Assembly: GCA_027943335.1 (NCBI GenBank)
Contig: BSBK01001162.1
Location: 1,664,001 to 1,728,000, forward strand
DNA length: 64,000 nt
Direction of reading: 5' to 3'
From: Chamaecyparis obtusa
Lineage: Eukaryota > Streptophyta > Pinopsida > Cupressales > Cupressaceae
Shown piece after piece: positions 21,660 to 34,265 of this stretch. Position 1 is the stretch's first letter. The number at the start of each line of letters is the position of its first letter. Made by a program: the position numbers and the translations under genes. A model generated the notes under the pieces. That model was not told where the DNA came from, ran no database searches, and saw nothing but the letters and a program-made list of their open reading frames with translations.

Positions 21660-23352
21660 TGTTGATATTTTTCAAATTCTACTTAGGATAATGTCAATCT
21701 AGAGGTCTAATGAAACTAAGCACATGATAAAATATAACATACACAAGTAAGTATGGATAATACCCGAATTCAAAGGAGATGACTTCAGATCTGTTACTTG
21801 AAGTATTTCAAGTTGCCCTCCAATAAGCTGTCAACATATTATATCTGATATAATATCGATTTGGATAAAGCCCTAATCATGAACATGATTTCCTTTGTTG
21901 TTGAGTGATTTACTGAGGATCCCTAATCCACGAAGAAAATCCTTCCATTGCAGATCTTCCAACTTCCTTAATGCTGGTATAAAAATCTGGTTGATTTCAT
22001 GCACATTAGACCAGATTGCTACAAACCTGAGATTAATGTCTGATCTATATTATTTGGACTTGGTAGCAGTCCTAAATATGCCGACCGATCTTCATTACAA
22101 GTCCCATACAAGTGCTAAAGAAACTTTCCCTTCAATCCAAGCATCTCACACTTAAAATTTGCTCCTCCTTGATGCTCGAGTTTGCTAAATTATAATCACC
22201 ACTCTTGAATGCTTAGTTGATGAAGGGTGCTCCCCTTAATACCACAAACACATAACAGAAATAGAGAAACAACAACAATATGCAAGAATAGAAAATGGGC
22301 TTCTTATTATCTCCACAAATGTGGAATTACAAACTTTCAGAATTACAATATGCAAAGCCACATGGGCATTCCCTTACAATATTTTGTAGGACAAAGCCTT
22401 GAACTATTACCCAGATCTACTACCCAGAACTATTCTGAACTGCCTAAGACAATAATACAGCCTTCCTTATATAGGCAATTTTCCACCACCTGGAAGGTTC
22501 CATAATTTTAGCCAATAAGGCCGACCAAACTTAGAATTATTTTATTTTACATTTTATTACATCATAGTCGGCTCAAGATAACCTTTGAAACCCGAACATA
22601 AATTTTGAAGAAAATTATTTTTCGCCATTTCGGGTGGCCCAACTTCCGAAGACCATAAGTCATCACCAGTTGACCCGATCGGCTATTATAACCCCATTTC
22701 AGAAATGCCACGAAGCGCTCTACAGGCTTGACCCGTGCAAGTTCCTGTCACCCAAATTTTTGACCTCATCCGGGGCCTCTAAAGCCTTCAAAACCGAGTT
22801 CAAAGATTCTGTACCCTGCTGCCAATACCGAAAATCTTCAATATCTTCCAATATACACTTGATCTGGCAATGAAACTTTACTGGCAGGCTTACATGACCA
22901 AAATGAACCTCCAAGAAAGAAATCAGATCATTCTGAGCACATACGAAAATTACCAAAAATAGTAACTTTCCATAAATAGCAGCTCTGCACAAAATAGCCC
23001 TTATTGAATATAAAAATAGAAATATTTTTGGGTGATGCAAGATTTCTCTTACACCCAGGATGCTCCTGCATCATTAGTAATGACCGATTCTTGAAGGAGA
23101 GAAGGCACGTTATGTTTTTGGTGTCTCCTCTCCAAGAATATCACCAATATATATATGTGACAATAACAATTTACACCCTCTTCTAAGAGAGCCAAATTGG
23201 CCTAGCTTGGGCCCTCAATTTAATTGTTAATATATATATTTATATTTATAATAATATCCTTATTATTATAAAATCATACAAGGGTATTATTAATTTAATT
23301 ATTAATTTATTTGTTCAGTTTGATCTTGGCCGAAAGGCTATAATTATTAACA
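21660..23352 (-). repeat. 5' LTR of X1, interrupted by a solo LTR
   Basis: Colinear with 14029-14856 except for an 861-bp insertion (22218-23073 plus one TTAGT copy). Reads GTTGATATTTTTCAAATTC at the inner end and ends CA at 23352. Confidence 0.85.
22218..23073 (-). mobile_element. Solo LTR of the chromovirus family
   Basis: 856 bp, reverse complement of the LTR at 32601-33467, from TGATGAAGGG to CTGCATCA. Flanked by perfect 5-bp duplications TTAGT (22213-22217, 23074-23078), with the LTR present once and no internal sequence. This is the product of LTR-LTR recombination. ORFs inside are not genes. Confidence 0.88.
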
Positions 23353-24405
23353 GTTAGAACCAAATTTTATTTTTGGAGAGATAGTAAAGAAAAATTAGGA
23401 TTAGGGTACGTAGAGAAACGGTATACTAAAAAGAATCATCCACAATTTTATGAACATATTTTACAATTAAATTCCCAAAGTGATGAAGATTCTAATGAAT
23501 GGGAATGTGATTCACTATCTGAAGGATCTTGCCAAGATAAAGAGGTGGATTTGATTCATACTTATGCTCCTATATATATCTCAAGAAAAGTAAAAAGTTC
23601 TAATCAAGAGTTAATTTCAAACCAAGCTTCAAGTATAAATAAAAGGTTGAATTCTAATCAAGAACCTGACCCAAGACAAGAATCAATAAGGTGTCAATGG
23701 ATGGGCGAATCCTATGTACCTTCTTGGTTACTAAGAACAAATGAAGAGTTATATATATCACCAAAATTAGGAGAATATAACATTAGGTTTAGCCCACAAA
23801 ATCTTTATCCTCAAGAAACCCAAGAAGACTTGATTGAGTATAATTTTGATCCAAGTTCTATCGAGCACCTTGAGCAAGAGAATATCATAGATTTAAGTGA
23901 TACAATTTTTGAACACTCAAACAAATTCATGTACTTCAATCCTATAAATTTTATCCTATAAAATGATTCTCTATCCCTTCTATATCCTAAGCTAATTTAT
24001 TGGGACTCTATGAACCAAACAACATACCTCTAGTCTCAAATGATGACTCATTGACCCTATACCTAACTACATTTGAACCCTCTTTTACCAATGTAACATA
24101 TCAAGGAGAAATAAGAGGGGAAAGTGTTCAATATCCCATTCATAAAAGAAAAGAAAAGAATAAAGAAAAAATCAAAAGGTGTAGTGGTGAAAACCACAAT
24201 GTGGTAGTGCTAGACCAAGAAAAATAAAAAATAGAAGACATTTTCAAAGGTGAAAACCCAACTGTGATCCTTAAGGAATAGATATTGGACACTTTACCAA
24301 AGCACTATGAAGAAATATCTTCATTTTTTATTGAAACCATGGAAAAAGTAAACATTGGAACAAAATCAGAGCCTAAGATTATACACCTTGCAGCTTCATT
24401 ATTAG
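23353..24405 (+). pseudogene. G1 protease-RT linker, second piece
   Basis: Resumes after X1 with TKFYFWRDSKEKLGLGYVEK and QFYEHILQLNSQSDEDSNEW. The frame at 23545-23961 (IYISRKVKSSNQ to CQWMGESYVPSWLLRTNEEL) and that at 24000-24227 are linker sequence typical of Tat/Athila-type elements. Frameshifts and stops are present. No catalytic function is expected. Confidence 0.65.
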
Positions 24406-25318
24406 AGAAGGAAAAATAAGAATTCATGGATTTTTTCAAAGAAATACAAATAATTTTTTCTTGGTCTTATGCTGATATTCCAAGATTGGATCTAAATCTC
24501 ATTATGTATCATTTGAACATCTACACATTGCATTACTAGTCAAAGCTAAATTAGAAAATCTATTAAAGGTTGGTTTCATTATAGACATTGATTATGATGA
24601 GTGGATTTCTATCATTGTGCTAGTTTACAAACCTAATAAATCAATCAGAGTATGCACATACTTCAGAGATCTCAACCTAGCATGCCCTAAAGATGATTTT
24701 CCACTACCAAGCATTGATACAATAGTAGATTTGACAATAGGTCATTCTATGTTTTCTCTCATGGATGGATTTAGTAGATATAATCAATAAAGATTGCTCT
24801 TGAAGATTAAGAAAATACAACTTTTACATGTGCTTGGGGAAACTTTTGTTGGAATGTGAATAGATGAGGAGCAATCAAAGTATCTATCAAAGGTTCTTCT
24901 ACCAATTAAGAATTCTAATTGAATAGGATTCTCATCTATCAAAGTGCTATGAATACCATATTCCATTTCATGATGCAAAAAATACTAGAAGAATATGTGG
25001 ATGACATATTGGCCAAATCTAATTCAAGAAAATAACACTTGCCAATTCTAGAAAAATATTTTTACAAGTCTTGAATAATTCAAAGAAAGATTGATGCCAA
25101 AAAAGTGTACATTTGGGGTACAATCCAACAAGTTATTAGGATACATAGTATCAAAAAAAGGTATTGAGATAGACCCCAAAAAAGTCAAAGCAATAATCAA
25201 AATGGGGGCACTGAGAAATATAAGACAAATGAGATCACTTCAAGGACAACTACAATCCATAAGAATATTCATTTCTCAATTAGCCAAAAAATTCCATTCA
25301 TTTACTGAACTCCTTTAG
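24406..25318 (+). pseudogene. G1 reverse transcriptase
   Basis: Recognisable motifs: FSWSYADIPRLDLNL, VCTYFRDLNLACPKDDFPLP, FSLMDGFSRYNQ, FTCAWGNFCWNV, AMNTIFHFMMQKILEEYVDD (catalytic YVDDIL intact, ~24994-25008) and MPKKCTFGVQSNKLLGYIVS with KGIEIDPKKVKAI. Between WNV and AMNT the usual MPFGLKNAGATYQR is replaced by about 85 bp of filler (24860-24944), part of it an inverted copy of 25786-25826. Multiple stops. Confidence 0.8.
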
Positions 25319-25785
25319 AAAGACATAGTATTCAAGTGGTGTGATCAATGTGAGAAATCCTTTTCCCTTCTCAGGAAGTATCTTATTAATCCACCTATAT
25401 TAATACGACCAATAAGAGGCAAGCCTTTATTATTATACATTTCATCAATGGAGCACCTCGTAGGTGCATTACTAGCTCAAGAAGATGAAACTGGAAAAGA
25501 GAAGGAAATTTACTACATTAGCATGACCTTGGTCAAATATGAGTTGAACTATAGCTTCATTGAAAGAGCATTCTTGGTGGTAGTTTTAACCTCACAAAAA
25601 CTATGACATTATATTTTGGCACACAAGATCCGACTCATAGCTAAAATTGATCCTTTGAATATCTATTATGAAAAACATCTCTAACGAGAAGATTGACAAA
25701 GTGGGTCATGGTGTTGAGTGCCTTCGACATTGAATATGTGAATAGAAAAGTAATAAAAGGAAAAGTCATAGAAGACAAATTGCAA
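25319..25785 (+). pseudogene. G1 RNase H (Ty3 type, degenerate active site)
   Basis: VFKWCDQCEKSFSLLRKYL, then LLLYISSMEHLVGALLAQED, where the first catalytic aspartate of RNase H is absent, as is usual for Tat-type elements that carry a second RNase H. ISMTLVKYELNYSFIERAFL follows. Stops afterwards. Confidence 0.7.
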
Positions 25786-26360
25786 AAGAACCTTTGATAG
25801 ATGAGAATCCTATTCAATTAGAATTCCTAGATGCAAAAACTATAAATATTGAAGCTAAGACATGGAAACTATACTTTTATGGTTCATATACACATCATGG
25901 TTTAGGAGTAGGCATCTTATTGATTACACCTCAAGGATATACTATTCCATAGTCTTAAAACCTTCTCTTTCTATTTACCAATAACATTTTTGAGTATGAA
26001 GCAGTTTTCATAGGCATGAAAATGGCTCTAGAATAGAAAGTAATAAAAATACAGACCTATGGTGACTCACAAAGTATGATCAATCAAATCAACAATGATT
26101 AACAAAGAAGAGATGACAAGTTGATTCATTACAAAAGGATGGTAGATGACTTAAAGAAGTTTTTTGTCTTGATAATATTTGAACAAATACCAAGAGATAA
26201 AAATAAAGTAGAAGATGCCATGGAGACACTAGAGTCTCTCCTACAAATGCTAGATCAAAGTGCACAATATGAATTCTTGGTAGAAGAGTTGGGACAACCT
26301 GCATTTGACCTTCCTGATTCCCAAATTGTTTTCCTACTAGTTGGACATGAATCTCCTTAG
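25786..26360 (+). pseudogene. G1 second RNase H (archaeal type)
   Basis: IDENPIQLEFLDAKT leads into TWKLYFYGSYTHHGLGVGIL, LFTNNIFEYEAVFIGMKMAL, KIQTYGDSQSMINQINND and IIFEQIPRDKNKVEDAMETL. The motif YFDGS has become YFYGS (first D lost); the E of EYEA, the D of YGDSQ and the D of VEDA remain. Position after the first RNase H and before integrase is the common Tat order, unlike element T. Confidence 0.75.
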
Positions 26361-27183
26361 TATGGACTTATTTACACCTGCTTAAAAGATAAAAACTTAC
26401 CCTTGGACCAATCATGAAACCAAAAGAGAAATTTGATAAGATAAGCTTCCTGCTATACCCTTGTTTCAGATACATTGTATCATAAGAGTCTTGATGGAAC
26501 ACTTATTAGGTGTCTAGAGGATGAGGGATATAAACTAGCCTTATGAGATGTCCATGAGGAAATTTGTGGATCCCAGTCAAATGATTTAACCTTGGCTAAG
26601 AAACTTCTTATAATGGGATATTATTGGCTCACAATGGAAAAAGATGCTTGTCATTTTGTTGAAATTGCCAATTATGCCAATACCATGGTAATTTGATTCA
26701 TTTTCCAACACAATAATTACACCCAATGGCCACAACTTGGCCCTTTTATCAATGGGGATTAGATTTAATTTAGATGATTTATCCACCTTCATCCAATGGT
26801 CATAAATTCATAAACACGCAAAAAAAATACTTCACTAAATGGGTAGAAGTCATGCCTTTATCTACTGCAACATGAAAATAGATTGCAATGTTAATTTTGA
26901 ATCACATAATTTGCAAATATGGTATTCCTTATGCCATAATAATAGATAATACCCCAAACATTTCAAGAACATGGATATCATTGAATTGTGTGACAAGTTC
27001 CACTTCATTCACCATTCTTCTTCAATTTATTGTCGTCAAAGAAATGGACAAGAAAAAGAAACAAACAAAAATATCTTAAGATTTTGAAAAGAAGTGTTGA
27101 TAAATATAGAAGGGATTGGAATATATAATTGAATATATCATTATGTGCATATCGCACAAGTATAAGAATGCCAACTAGAGCTA
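26361..27183 (+). pseudogene. G1 integrase, first piece
   Basis: Zinc-binding part: YHKSLDGTLIRCLEDEGYKL, VHEEICG and, in a shifted frame, NCQLCQYHGNLIHFPTQ. Core: WPFYQWGLDLI (first D), YFTKWVEVMPL, NHIICKYGIPYAIIIDN (second D), then RQRNGQEKETNK, where the catalytic glutamate of QAEATNK has become K. The piece ends SIRMPTRA at AGCTA 27179-27183, the left target duplication of T, and continues in frame at 60476. Confidence 0.75.
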
Positions 27184-28184
27184 TGTTAGTACTATTAAAA
27201 GTTTTGGCCCTTATACTTAAAATTTTTGTCAAAACCTTGAATAAATTGACCTAGCAGGAAAATACAAAAAAGGCCCTAATTATCCTAGGTCTTGTTATGT
27301 TTGAATGTTACCTTTTTCATTCACTAAAGGTAAAAATAATGCATGTGTTTAATTAAAGTCCCTCAAGTTGTCGACCTCATGTGTTTCGAAGTTAGGTTTT
27401 AAAGAGGATATCTTTTTATCAAATATTTCATGCAAAAACTTTGGCTTTTCCCGTTTTAATCATGGCCGTCTGATCCATTTTAATCCTATGGTCATCGCTA
27501 TCCCTTAAGTCCCATGATTGCTAGAATTTTTGACTTGCAGGGATGTGACTGAGTGAAACTTGTTAAAGCGGGCCTGGTTTCAAAAGCTATGTTGTCACTA
27601 ATGAGTGAATTAGATCTACGGTTCTCGCAATGCCTTAAAACTAAATTGGTCACTTGTTAACCTTGTGGGACTACGACAACTGTCCGATTGGATAAGGGAC
27701 TGGCAATAGTGAAGGTGGGACCAAATTTCATTAATGATTGATGAACGTCTGATGGAAGCTAATCTACAGTTGTCATTTTCCCTTGATCTGACATCCCTGA
27801 AAATTCTTTGTTTATGGGGATACGATTGAGTGACATGTGTCCTTTGTAATGTTAGTTGCCATTGGGTCCAAAGTCTTTAGGCAGCTCCACATGTTCACTT
27901 GTGAAGTAGGGTTACAAAATTTTAAAGGTGGTAAAGATCTATCAGATCTTGAAAGAATCGACGATAGGCATAATGCCTTGATTGTAAGATGCTCAGTGTT
28001 TTAAGTTTGCGGGGTTGCGACATTTGGACACCTGTCCAAGCTGAGTTAAGTTAAAATAAAGTGTGGTTTTTTTAGCACATGGGTATAATGAAATATTCTC
28101 ATTGGTCGAGAACTAAGATTAGGAAGGTGTTAAATTTTACTGCGGGGATTTTTGTCAGTTGTTCAATGTGCCAAAAGGAATTTG

Positions 28185-29301
28185 TGTTAGGAATGGGAAC
28201 ATTGAGAGGGGGGGGCTGAATCAATGTTCACTGTATTTTAACTTTTCACTTTAACCTGAATACTGAATTATAAATGCTTAAGTACTGAATTAAAAATTCA
28301 CATAAACATGAAACATGAAATCAAAACATGACACCAATATGGTTACAGGGAAACCCAAATAGGTAAAAACCCCAATGGGACTTGATACCCACTAATAATC
28401 TGCACTAGTGTTTTGTGATCCTTGATAGAAGATCCTTTACCCTATTAAGAGTAGCTTTACAATGCTTTTAGTATAGTAGACCTTGTTAAGGGTTAGACCC
28501 TATTAGGAGTCTTTACAATGATCCCTATTAGGGGAGTGGACTCACTTTCCTAGAGATCACTACACAAATGATGAAGGCTACAACCTTCTGAATCAGATAC
28601 ACACTATATCTACAAGTGAACTATCACTGTGACACTTCTTGTCAAATCAATTCCTTTGGTACGCTGATGCTTTGACCTCTAGAAAATCTCTAATACATCT
28701 TATTCTCACTTCAAATACCTCTACTCTGCTTATCACAACTCTATTACAACTTCCATACCGATTACAATGGGTGAACCTTATATTTATGTGCTCATACCAA
28801 ATATACAATTAGGTCGGCCCTATAACTAATTACAAATAAGGCTTCCAAATGAATTGGCTTAAGCATGCTTACACTTATACATGTACATATGTCAGTAACC
28901 TAGATACAATAGGTGGATAGCCTCTACAACATTAATTTATAATCACAAACCAAAATAGTCACTATCAGCTCCATGCTCTATTTGCTGTTGTCATACATTG
29001 GCTGTGCAACTTGAACTGACTGTAACTTTCACATCTTTGCATGTCTATTTATATGCTCTTAGAATAAGCATAAGTATAGTCTAAAAACCTTAACTTCTAG
29101 GGTGCATACCTTAATTCATCCGTACAAATGTGCGCTGATGCTCTGAGTCTTTAATGCTCTATATGATGTCCAGTCTTTAATACTTAACTGAATTATGATC
29201 CTTACACTTAGTGTGTTGACTCCAAATTGCTATATGACTTTGTTTCCATAATGAAAACACTATATCTAGTCATATATCTTAGTATAGACAACTTTCCAAC
29301 A
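28185..29301 (-). repeat. 3' LTR of Copia-C
   Basis: 1117 bp; minus strand TGTTGGAAAGTTGTC...CATTCCTAACA. Hairpin GAACATTGA/TCAATGTTC at 28197-28205 and 28221-28229 around a C-rich loop. Internal GTTACAGGGAAACCC and CCCTATTAGGAG-type repeats at about 28340-28560. Confidence 0.85.
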
Positions 29302-29315
29302 ATCTCCCCCTTTTT
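29302..29315 (-). promoter_or_regulatory. Polypurine tract of Copia-C
   Basis: Minus strand AAAAAGGGGGAGAT, identical to the P1 tract. A second one (CAAAGGGGGAG) is near 29445-29456. Confidence 0.85.
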
Positions 29316-29502
29316 CATTGATGGCAACAAAGGAATATGGCTAAGTCTCTAACTGTCCCTTAATACAAAAACTTTTTGTCTTCTATATATTTTATACAAA
29401 CTCTTATATCTCCTTATACATATATGCACTCCATATTCTATACAACTCCCCCTTTGACATTAATGAAAAAGGTTCTTCAAAAGCTTTATCTACATATACT
29501 TA

Positions 29503-32500
29503 CTAAGGGAAAACATCTGGATATGCAATCTTGAGTTTCTGGATCTCCTTCTTCCAAAAGGTTATCAGAGAATTGACTATTTGTAGATGGGCGCATAATG
29601 CATATTGTAGCTTCTCCATCTTCTCCAATTCTATGCTTAGACCTTGATCATAGGTTATCATGGTCATATCAATTTCCTTTTTGTTTTGACTGAGAATATC
29701 TAGAGAGGGCGCAAGAGTGTTCCTCAATCGAGTCTATCTAGATCTTATTTTCTCTATTTCTTTTTCTGCCTTCCCAATTATATCAAACTATCCTTGATAG
29801 AAATTGTTGCACATTTTTACATCAGTGGAAGTGTCTAACACTAAAATCTTCACCTTCTCAATCATTTCCTATGCATCTTTGATCTTATTAAGATGGGCAT
29901 CAGTGAACTTATCCTGATCCATGGATTCTGCAATGACTTTCCTTCCTTGCTTTGCAAATTCCTTCAATGATGCCTAACCAGACTTAAGAGAGGTCAAGTC
30001 TAGTGCAAAATTACTCATTAGTTCATTGACTCTCTTCTTTAAGTACTTTTCCTCTACCACTATGGCTGCAGATTCTTCTAGGCTTGAAAAATTTACTTTG
30101 AATTGAGAGATGATTGTGCTCACATCATCAACTGAATGTACATTTACCATCTTCTTGTCCTTTGGTAGAAAACTATTCAAAATATTTACTGATTCTACTA
30201 GGAGAGGATTCCTCATTACTTGTTTCTCCTTAGCCTTATCCATAGCTAGGACGCTGAACTTAATCAAGTCTTCTTCCTTCCAAGAGTCCAAACTGGTAGT
30301 GTCATGTGTGAAACTTGACAACAATGCTGAGGAGTGATGGGAGTGCTATCCATCATTTCTTTCTTTTCTAGATCAATAGAAGATTCATTTTTCTTTTCCA
30401 TCTCTACTCCTTTCTTTTCCTCATCAAATATATCTTCTATGATTACTTATTCTTGTTGAGTTTGAGGGATATTTCCGCATAGGATTTTTGCTTCCTCAGT
30501 GCTGACAAATGCTTCTTCAAACTTGTCTAACTCCTTATCAGTGGCCGCCATGGCTATTTCCACATTGTCTATGATAATTGTGTTGTCTTTGGGTGATTTA
30601 GTCATGGGCGTAGACTGATCTTCTTATGTTTGAGTTTCTGTTATGGGCGTTGAGTCCTAAAGACTTGTCATTGGTACATTAGTGGGATCTACCACTTTAT
30701 CTTCCCTGATGGGTGCATGAGTGTTGGGCACAGTCGATGGTTTGATATGTTGTTCTAACAACACCTTCTCAAATGATTTTTTTGTTTCCTTCGTAATCAA
30801 ATCATAATCTTTGTTCATGATATGAAGAGTTCTCATTTTTTTTCTAAGGTGTGGCTTCACCAAATTCAATATCAGTTCCACTTCTTCTTTAGAACATACT
30901 GGTAGAGTATCTTCTAATACTTTTTATCTTATTCTTTGATCTTCCTCATTAGCTTGTATCTTCAGATTTTCCAAAATATCCCATACTTTATCTGGAATTT
31001 CTATTTTCAATTCAAGGACTATTTTCTTAAACTTGACCAAATGTTTGACAATCATACTATGAATTTCTGATTTGTCAATCTCATGGTAAGATTCATAGAA
31101 CTTTCCTACTTGATCAATTCTTCCCTCATCAACAATTCTTGTATTTAGAACTTTGAGGCAAAGCCTAAATCTTGCCTGAGGTGGTGCTTGAGTGTTTTTA
31201 TTGCTCCTTAATGCTCACAAGGATGGATGACTAGTGCTAGCTTCTTTCTTCCTTTTGAACAAAGGCTTATACTCCGAAGGAGTATCTTTGGGCATAGAAG
31301 GAGTACTATCTTCTTTATCCTTCTGACTGTCATCTTTCTCAATTTTTATCTTTTTCACCTTGGGATATCCTTGTTCTTCTATCATGATCTTCAATTCTAG
31401 GGAAATATTCTCATCCCTTGCTTTATCAAGGTCTTCTTGTGATACACCATGAATTCTTAGGATCACTGATGTGACCTTTGCAACTTTTCTTTTTATTGCA
31501 GCACTATTCAACTTAGCATCAACTTCTCTATTTTTCTCTTCATAGGTTCCCCACCTAGGTTCATTTTCATCCTTAGGGGCTGATAGCAGTACCTGTGCAT
31601 AAGCTTCAAGAACTTGTTCTTCAACCTCATACCCAAGTGGATGAATCCACTTAGTTCTAGGTTCCACAGCTTCTATACATGTAGTATCAATCTCCATCAT
31701 GAAGCATATTGTATCCTTATACTTCTCTACAATACTCTTAGGAATCTTGTACCTCATCTACATTCTTGCTCTGAAAGTCTTCAATTCCAAGGTAATGTAG
31801 TATCTAAGTGTGCTTTTTGTGGATGCCTTGTTTGATATCTGTGGCATGGTAGGAATGGATTTGTCTAGATACAAGTCTGACACTTTACCAACTATATGAA
31901 GGTACATATAGATGATTAGGGACCCAAACCTGAATACCTTGGTCTTATCATGTTTGATAGATTTGATATTGTCTATCAAATGTGCATGCAAGATTTCACA
32001 CAAGTTGAACTCTCCATCTTCTTGCACAAGACGGATGGCTACTAGAATAGTGCCCGTAGACACACTATTCACCCTGCTGGTATGATGAAATCTGTAACCC
32101 AATATCATTGATATCAACTTGATGTCTAGTTGTTCTATAGGCTCAATGGTCATGTCACGCTTATCACTTTTGGATTTACACACTTGCTCCACCATTTTCC
32201 TGACATCCTTACCCACAGGAAGGATGGCACCTATCTTAGAAAGGCCTGTCATCCCATGAATTAGGTCTCCTATTATTCTTACTGGTACATCTCCAATCCA
32301 AAACAAGTCATCATTTATTTTTCTCAACAATATCTTAATCCATTCAATTTCATAGAATTCAAATGTCATGGCGTATTCAACAATGGGGTGATCATTCCAT
32401 ATTGTGTATTCATCCGTGAATATTCTATCAGGTTTCAACATTGTGTCCATGTGCGCCCTTAACCTATTTAGTCCAACAGGTTCCTTCTTACAATATATGT

Positions 32501-32600
32501 AAGCCCTTATGTCTTCTACATTCATGACGCCCATTGGCGTGTGGGAAAATGCTCCCTCTAAATCATCTAGGGTTGATTTAAATGGGTGCCTCTTGAAAAC
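29503..32600 (-). pseudogene. Accessory ORF of Copia-C, main part
   Basis: Continues in frame from 38000-37951 across the chromovirus. The first ~300 residues look globular (FSHTPMGVMNVEDIRAYIY, LFWIGDVPVRIIGDLIHGMT, LDIKLISMILGYRFHHTS, KVFRFGSLIIYMYLHIVGKV). Then TAG at 31758 (RM*MRYKIP), PRTKWIHPLGYEVEEQVLEA, a lysine/acid-rich stretch (KKIKIEKDDSQKDKEDSTPS), and a helical C-terminal third ending LKIAYPDVFP at 29503. Several stops are TAG for CAG. I do not recognise the family; general layout resembles accessory proteins of other plant retroelements. Could be a captured host gene or an env-position ORF. Confidence 0.6.
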
Positions 32601-33467
32601 TAATGCAAGAGCATCCTGGGTGTAAGAGCAATCTTGCATCACCCCAAAAAAATAAAAATTTGTATTCAATAAGGGCTATCTTGTGCAGAGCTACTATTTG
32701 TGGAAACTTGCTATTTTTAGTAAGTTGGTCATCTGATCTTAGAATGTTTTGATTTCTTCCCTGGAGGTTCATTTTGGTCATATCAGCCTGCTAGTAAAGT
32801 TTCATTGACAGATCAAGTCTAGATTTGTAGATATTGAAGATTTTCCATATTGGCAACAGGGTACAAAAACTCTGAACTCAATTTTGAAGGCTTTAGAGGC
32901 CTCAGATGAGGTCAAAAATTGGGGGTGACAACCACTTGTGCAACTCAAGCCTGTAGAGTGCTTCGTGGCCTTTTCAGAATGGGGTTATAATAGTCAATTA
33001 GGTCAACTGGTGATGACTTATGGTCTTCAGAAGTTGGGTCACCTGAAAAATGGTAGAAAATGATTTTCCTTCAAAATTTTTGTTTGGATTTCAAAAGATT
33101 TTTTTTGAGCTGACTTTGATGTAATCAATTGTAAAATAAAATAATTCCAAGTTTGGTCGGCCTTGTTGGCTAAAAAATCTGGAACCTTCTCAGGTGGTGG
33201 AAAATTGCCTATATAAGGAAGGCTAGAGTGTTGTCTTAGGCAGTTTGGGGGGTAGTTCTGGGTAGTAGATCTCGGTATTCATTTGAGGCTTTGTCCTATA
33301 GAATATTTTAAGGGAATGCCCATGTGGCTTTGCATATTGTAATTCTGAAAGTTTGTAATTCCACATTTGTGGAGATAATAAGAAGCCCATTTTTTGTTCT
33401 TGCATATTGTTGTTATTTCTTTGTTTTTGTTATGTGTTTTTGGTATTAAGGGGAGCACCCTTCATCA
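32601..33467 (+). repeat. 5' LTR of the chromovirus
   Basis: Starts TAATGCAAGAGCATCC (first TG mutated to TA; the 3' copy has TGATGCAAGAG) and ends CACCCTTCATCA. ORFs overlapping it are not genes. Confidence 0.85.
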
Positions 33468-33469
33468 AG

Positions 33470-33481
33470 TGGTATCAAAGC
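33470..33481 (+). promoter_or_regulatory. Primer-binding site of the chromovirus
   Basis: TGGTATCAAAGC two bases after the LTR; one difference from the usual iMet site TGGTATCAGAGC. Confidence 0.85.
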
Positions 33482-33629
33482 GAGAGGTCCTGAATGTGTA
33501 AGCAGATCACCAACTATGAGGCAGTTTACACTAGGATTGTGGGTTAGGGTTTCTATGTAAATAGATCACCGACTGTGAGGTAGTTTGCACCAGGACTGTG
33601 GTTAGGGTTTCAATGAGAAGTGTGAAAAT

Positions 33630-34265
33630 GCCTCCATGAAGGGAATGTGGCAGAAGAGCTAGGGTTGTAACACCTGAGGTTAGGGAACTACAGAGACAAG
33701 TGCGATCATTGCAAGAGGAGATTCATAGAGGAATGAATCTTAATGTCAGAGATGAAAGGGAGGATGAAGCCGAAGAAGAAGGTCAAGAAGGAGAAGTCAA
33801 AGTTATGAACCAGGAGGAAGAAAGACTTTTCCAAGACATTTCCAACATCAGAAAAAGACTTAAGATTGAGGTTCTTGCATTTTTAGGACATCTTAACCTA
33901 GAGGAATTGATCGACTGGATCAATGAATGTGAAGAATATTTTGAGTATGAAGATATGTTGGATCCTGATCGGGTCAAGTTTGTGAAGGCCAAATTGAAGG
34001 GTCATGTGAAGATCTAGTGGTAAGAGATTCAGTTGGAGTGAAATCAAAGAGGAAAGGATAAAATCACAAGATGGGGGTGGATGGTGGATAAATTGAAGTG
34101 ACAGTTCATCCCTGTTGATTATGAGCTTGACCTACTGAAGAAAATGCAAAGTTTGAAGCAAGCAGGATGATTTGCTCAGGAGTATACAGAGGGGTTCTAT
34201 CGAATCCTCATCAGAACAGGTCATGCAGAAGTGGATAAGGAGAAAGTTGCCCATTACTTTAATCC
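33630..34265 (+). pseudogene. Chromovirus gag, N-terminal piece
   Basis: From MPP*RECGRRARVVTPEVRE (TGA where CGA is likely) through an acidic coiled-coil stretch to FLGHLNLEELIDWINECEEY and DPDRVKFVKAKLKGHVKI, then two stops where W-W-Q is expected. LIDWINE and RVKFVKAKLKGHA-like sequence are typical gag motifs of plant chromoviruses. Cut at about 34265 after KVAHYFN; gag resumes at 35192. Confidence 0.75.

Larger units (their letters stand above)
14029..23352 (-). mobile_element. X1: non-autonomous LTR element, minus strand
   Basis: Flanked by GTTAG at 14024-14028 and 23353-23357, a perfect 5-bp target duplication. LTRs (TG...CA) are at 14029-14856 and 21660-23352. The PPT lies beside the left LTR and the iMet PBS beside the right, so the element reads on the minus strand. 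Without its two nested guests (Copia-B and a solo LTR) it is about 4.3 kb. No gag or pol; the interior is hairpin-rich and holds a seven-unit tandem array. A second family member (X2) starts at 61357. Confidence 0.85.

Noticed and set aside
22218..23073. Small genes at 22227-23040
   Set aside because: They lie in a solo LTR with target duplications; the same frames recur broken in the other LTR copies.
29503..32600. Calling the Copia-C ORF a known transposase or mobile-domain protein
   Set aside because: Only a vague similarity in layout; no motif I can name, so left unassigned.
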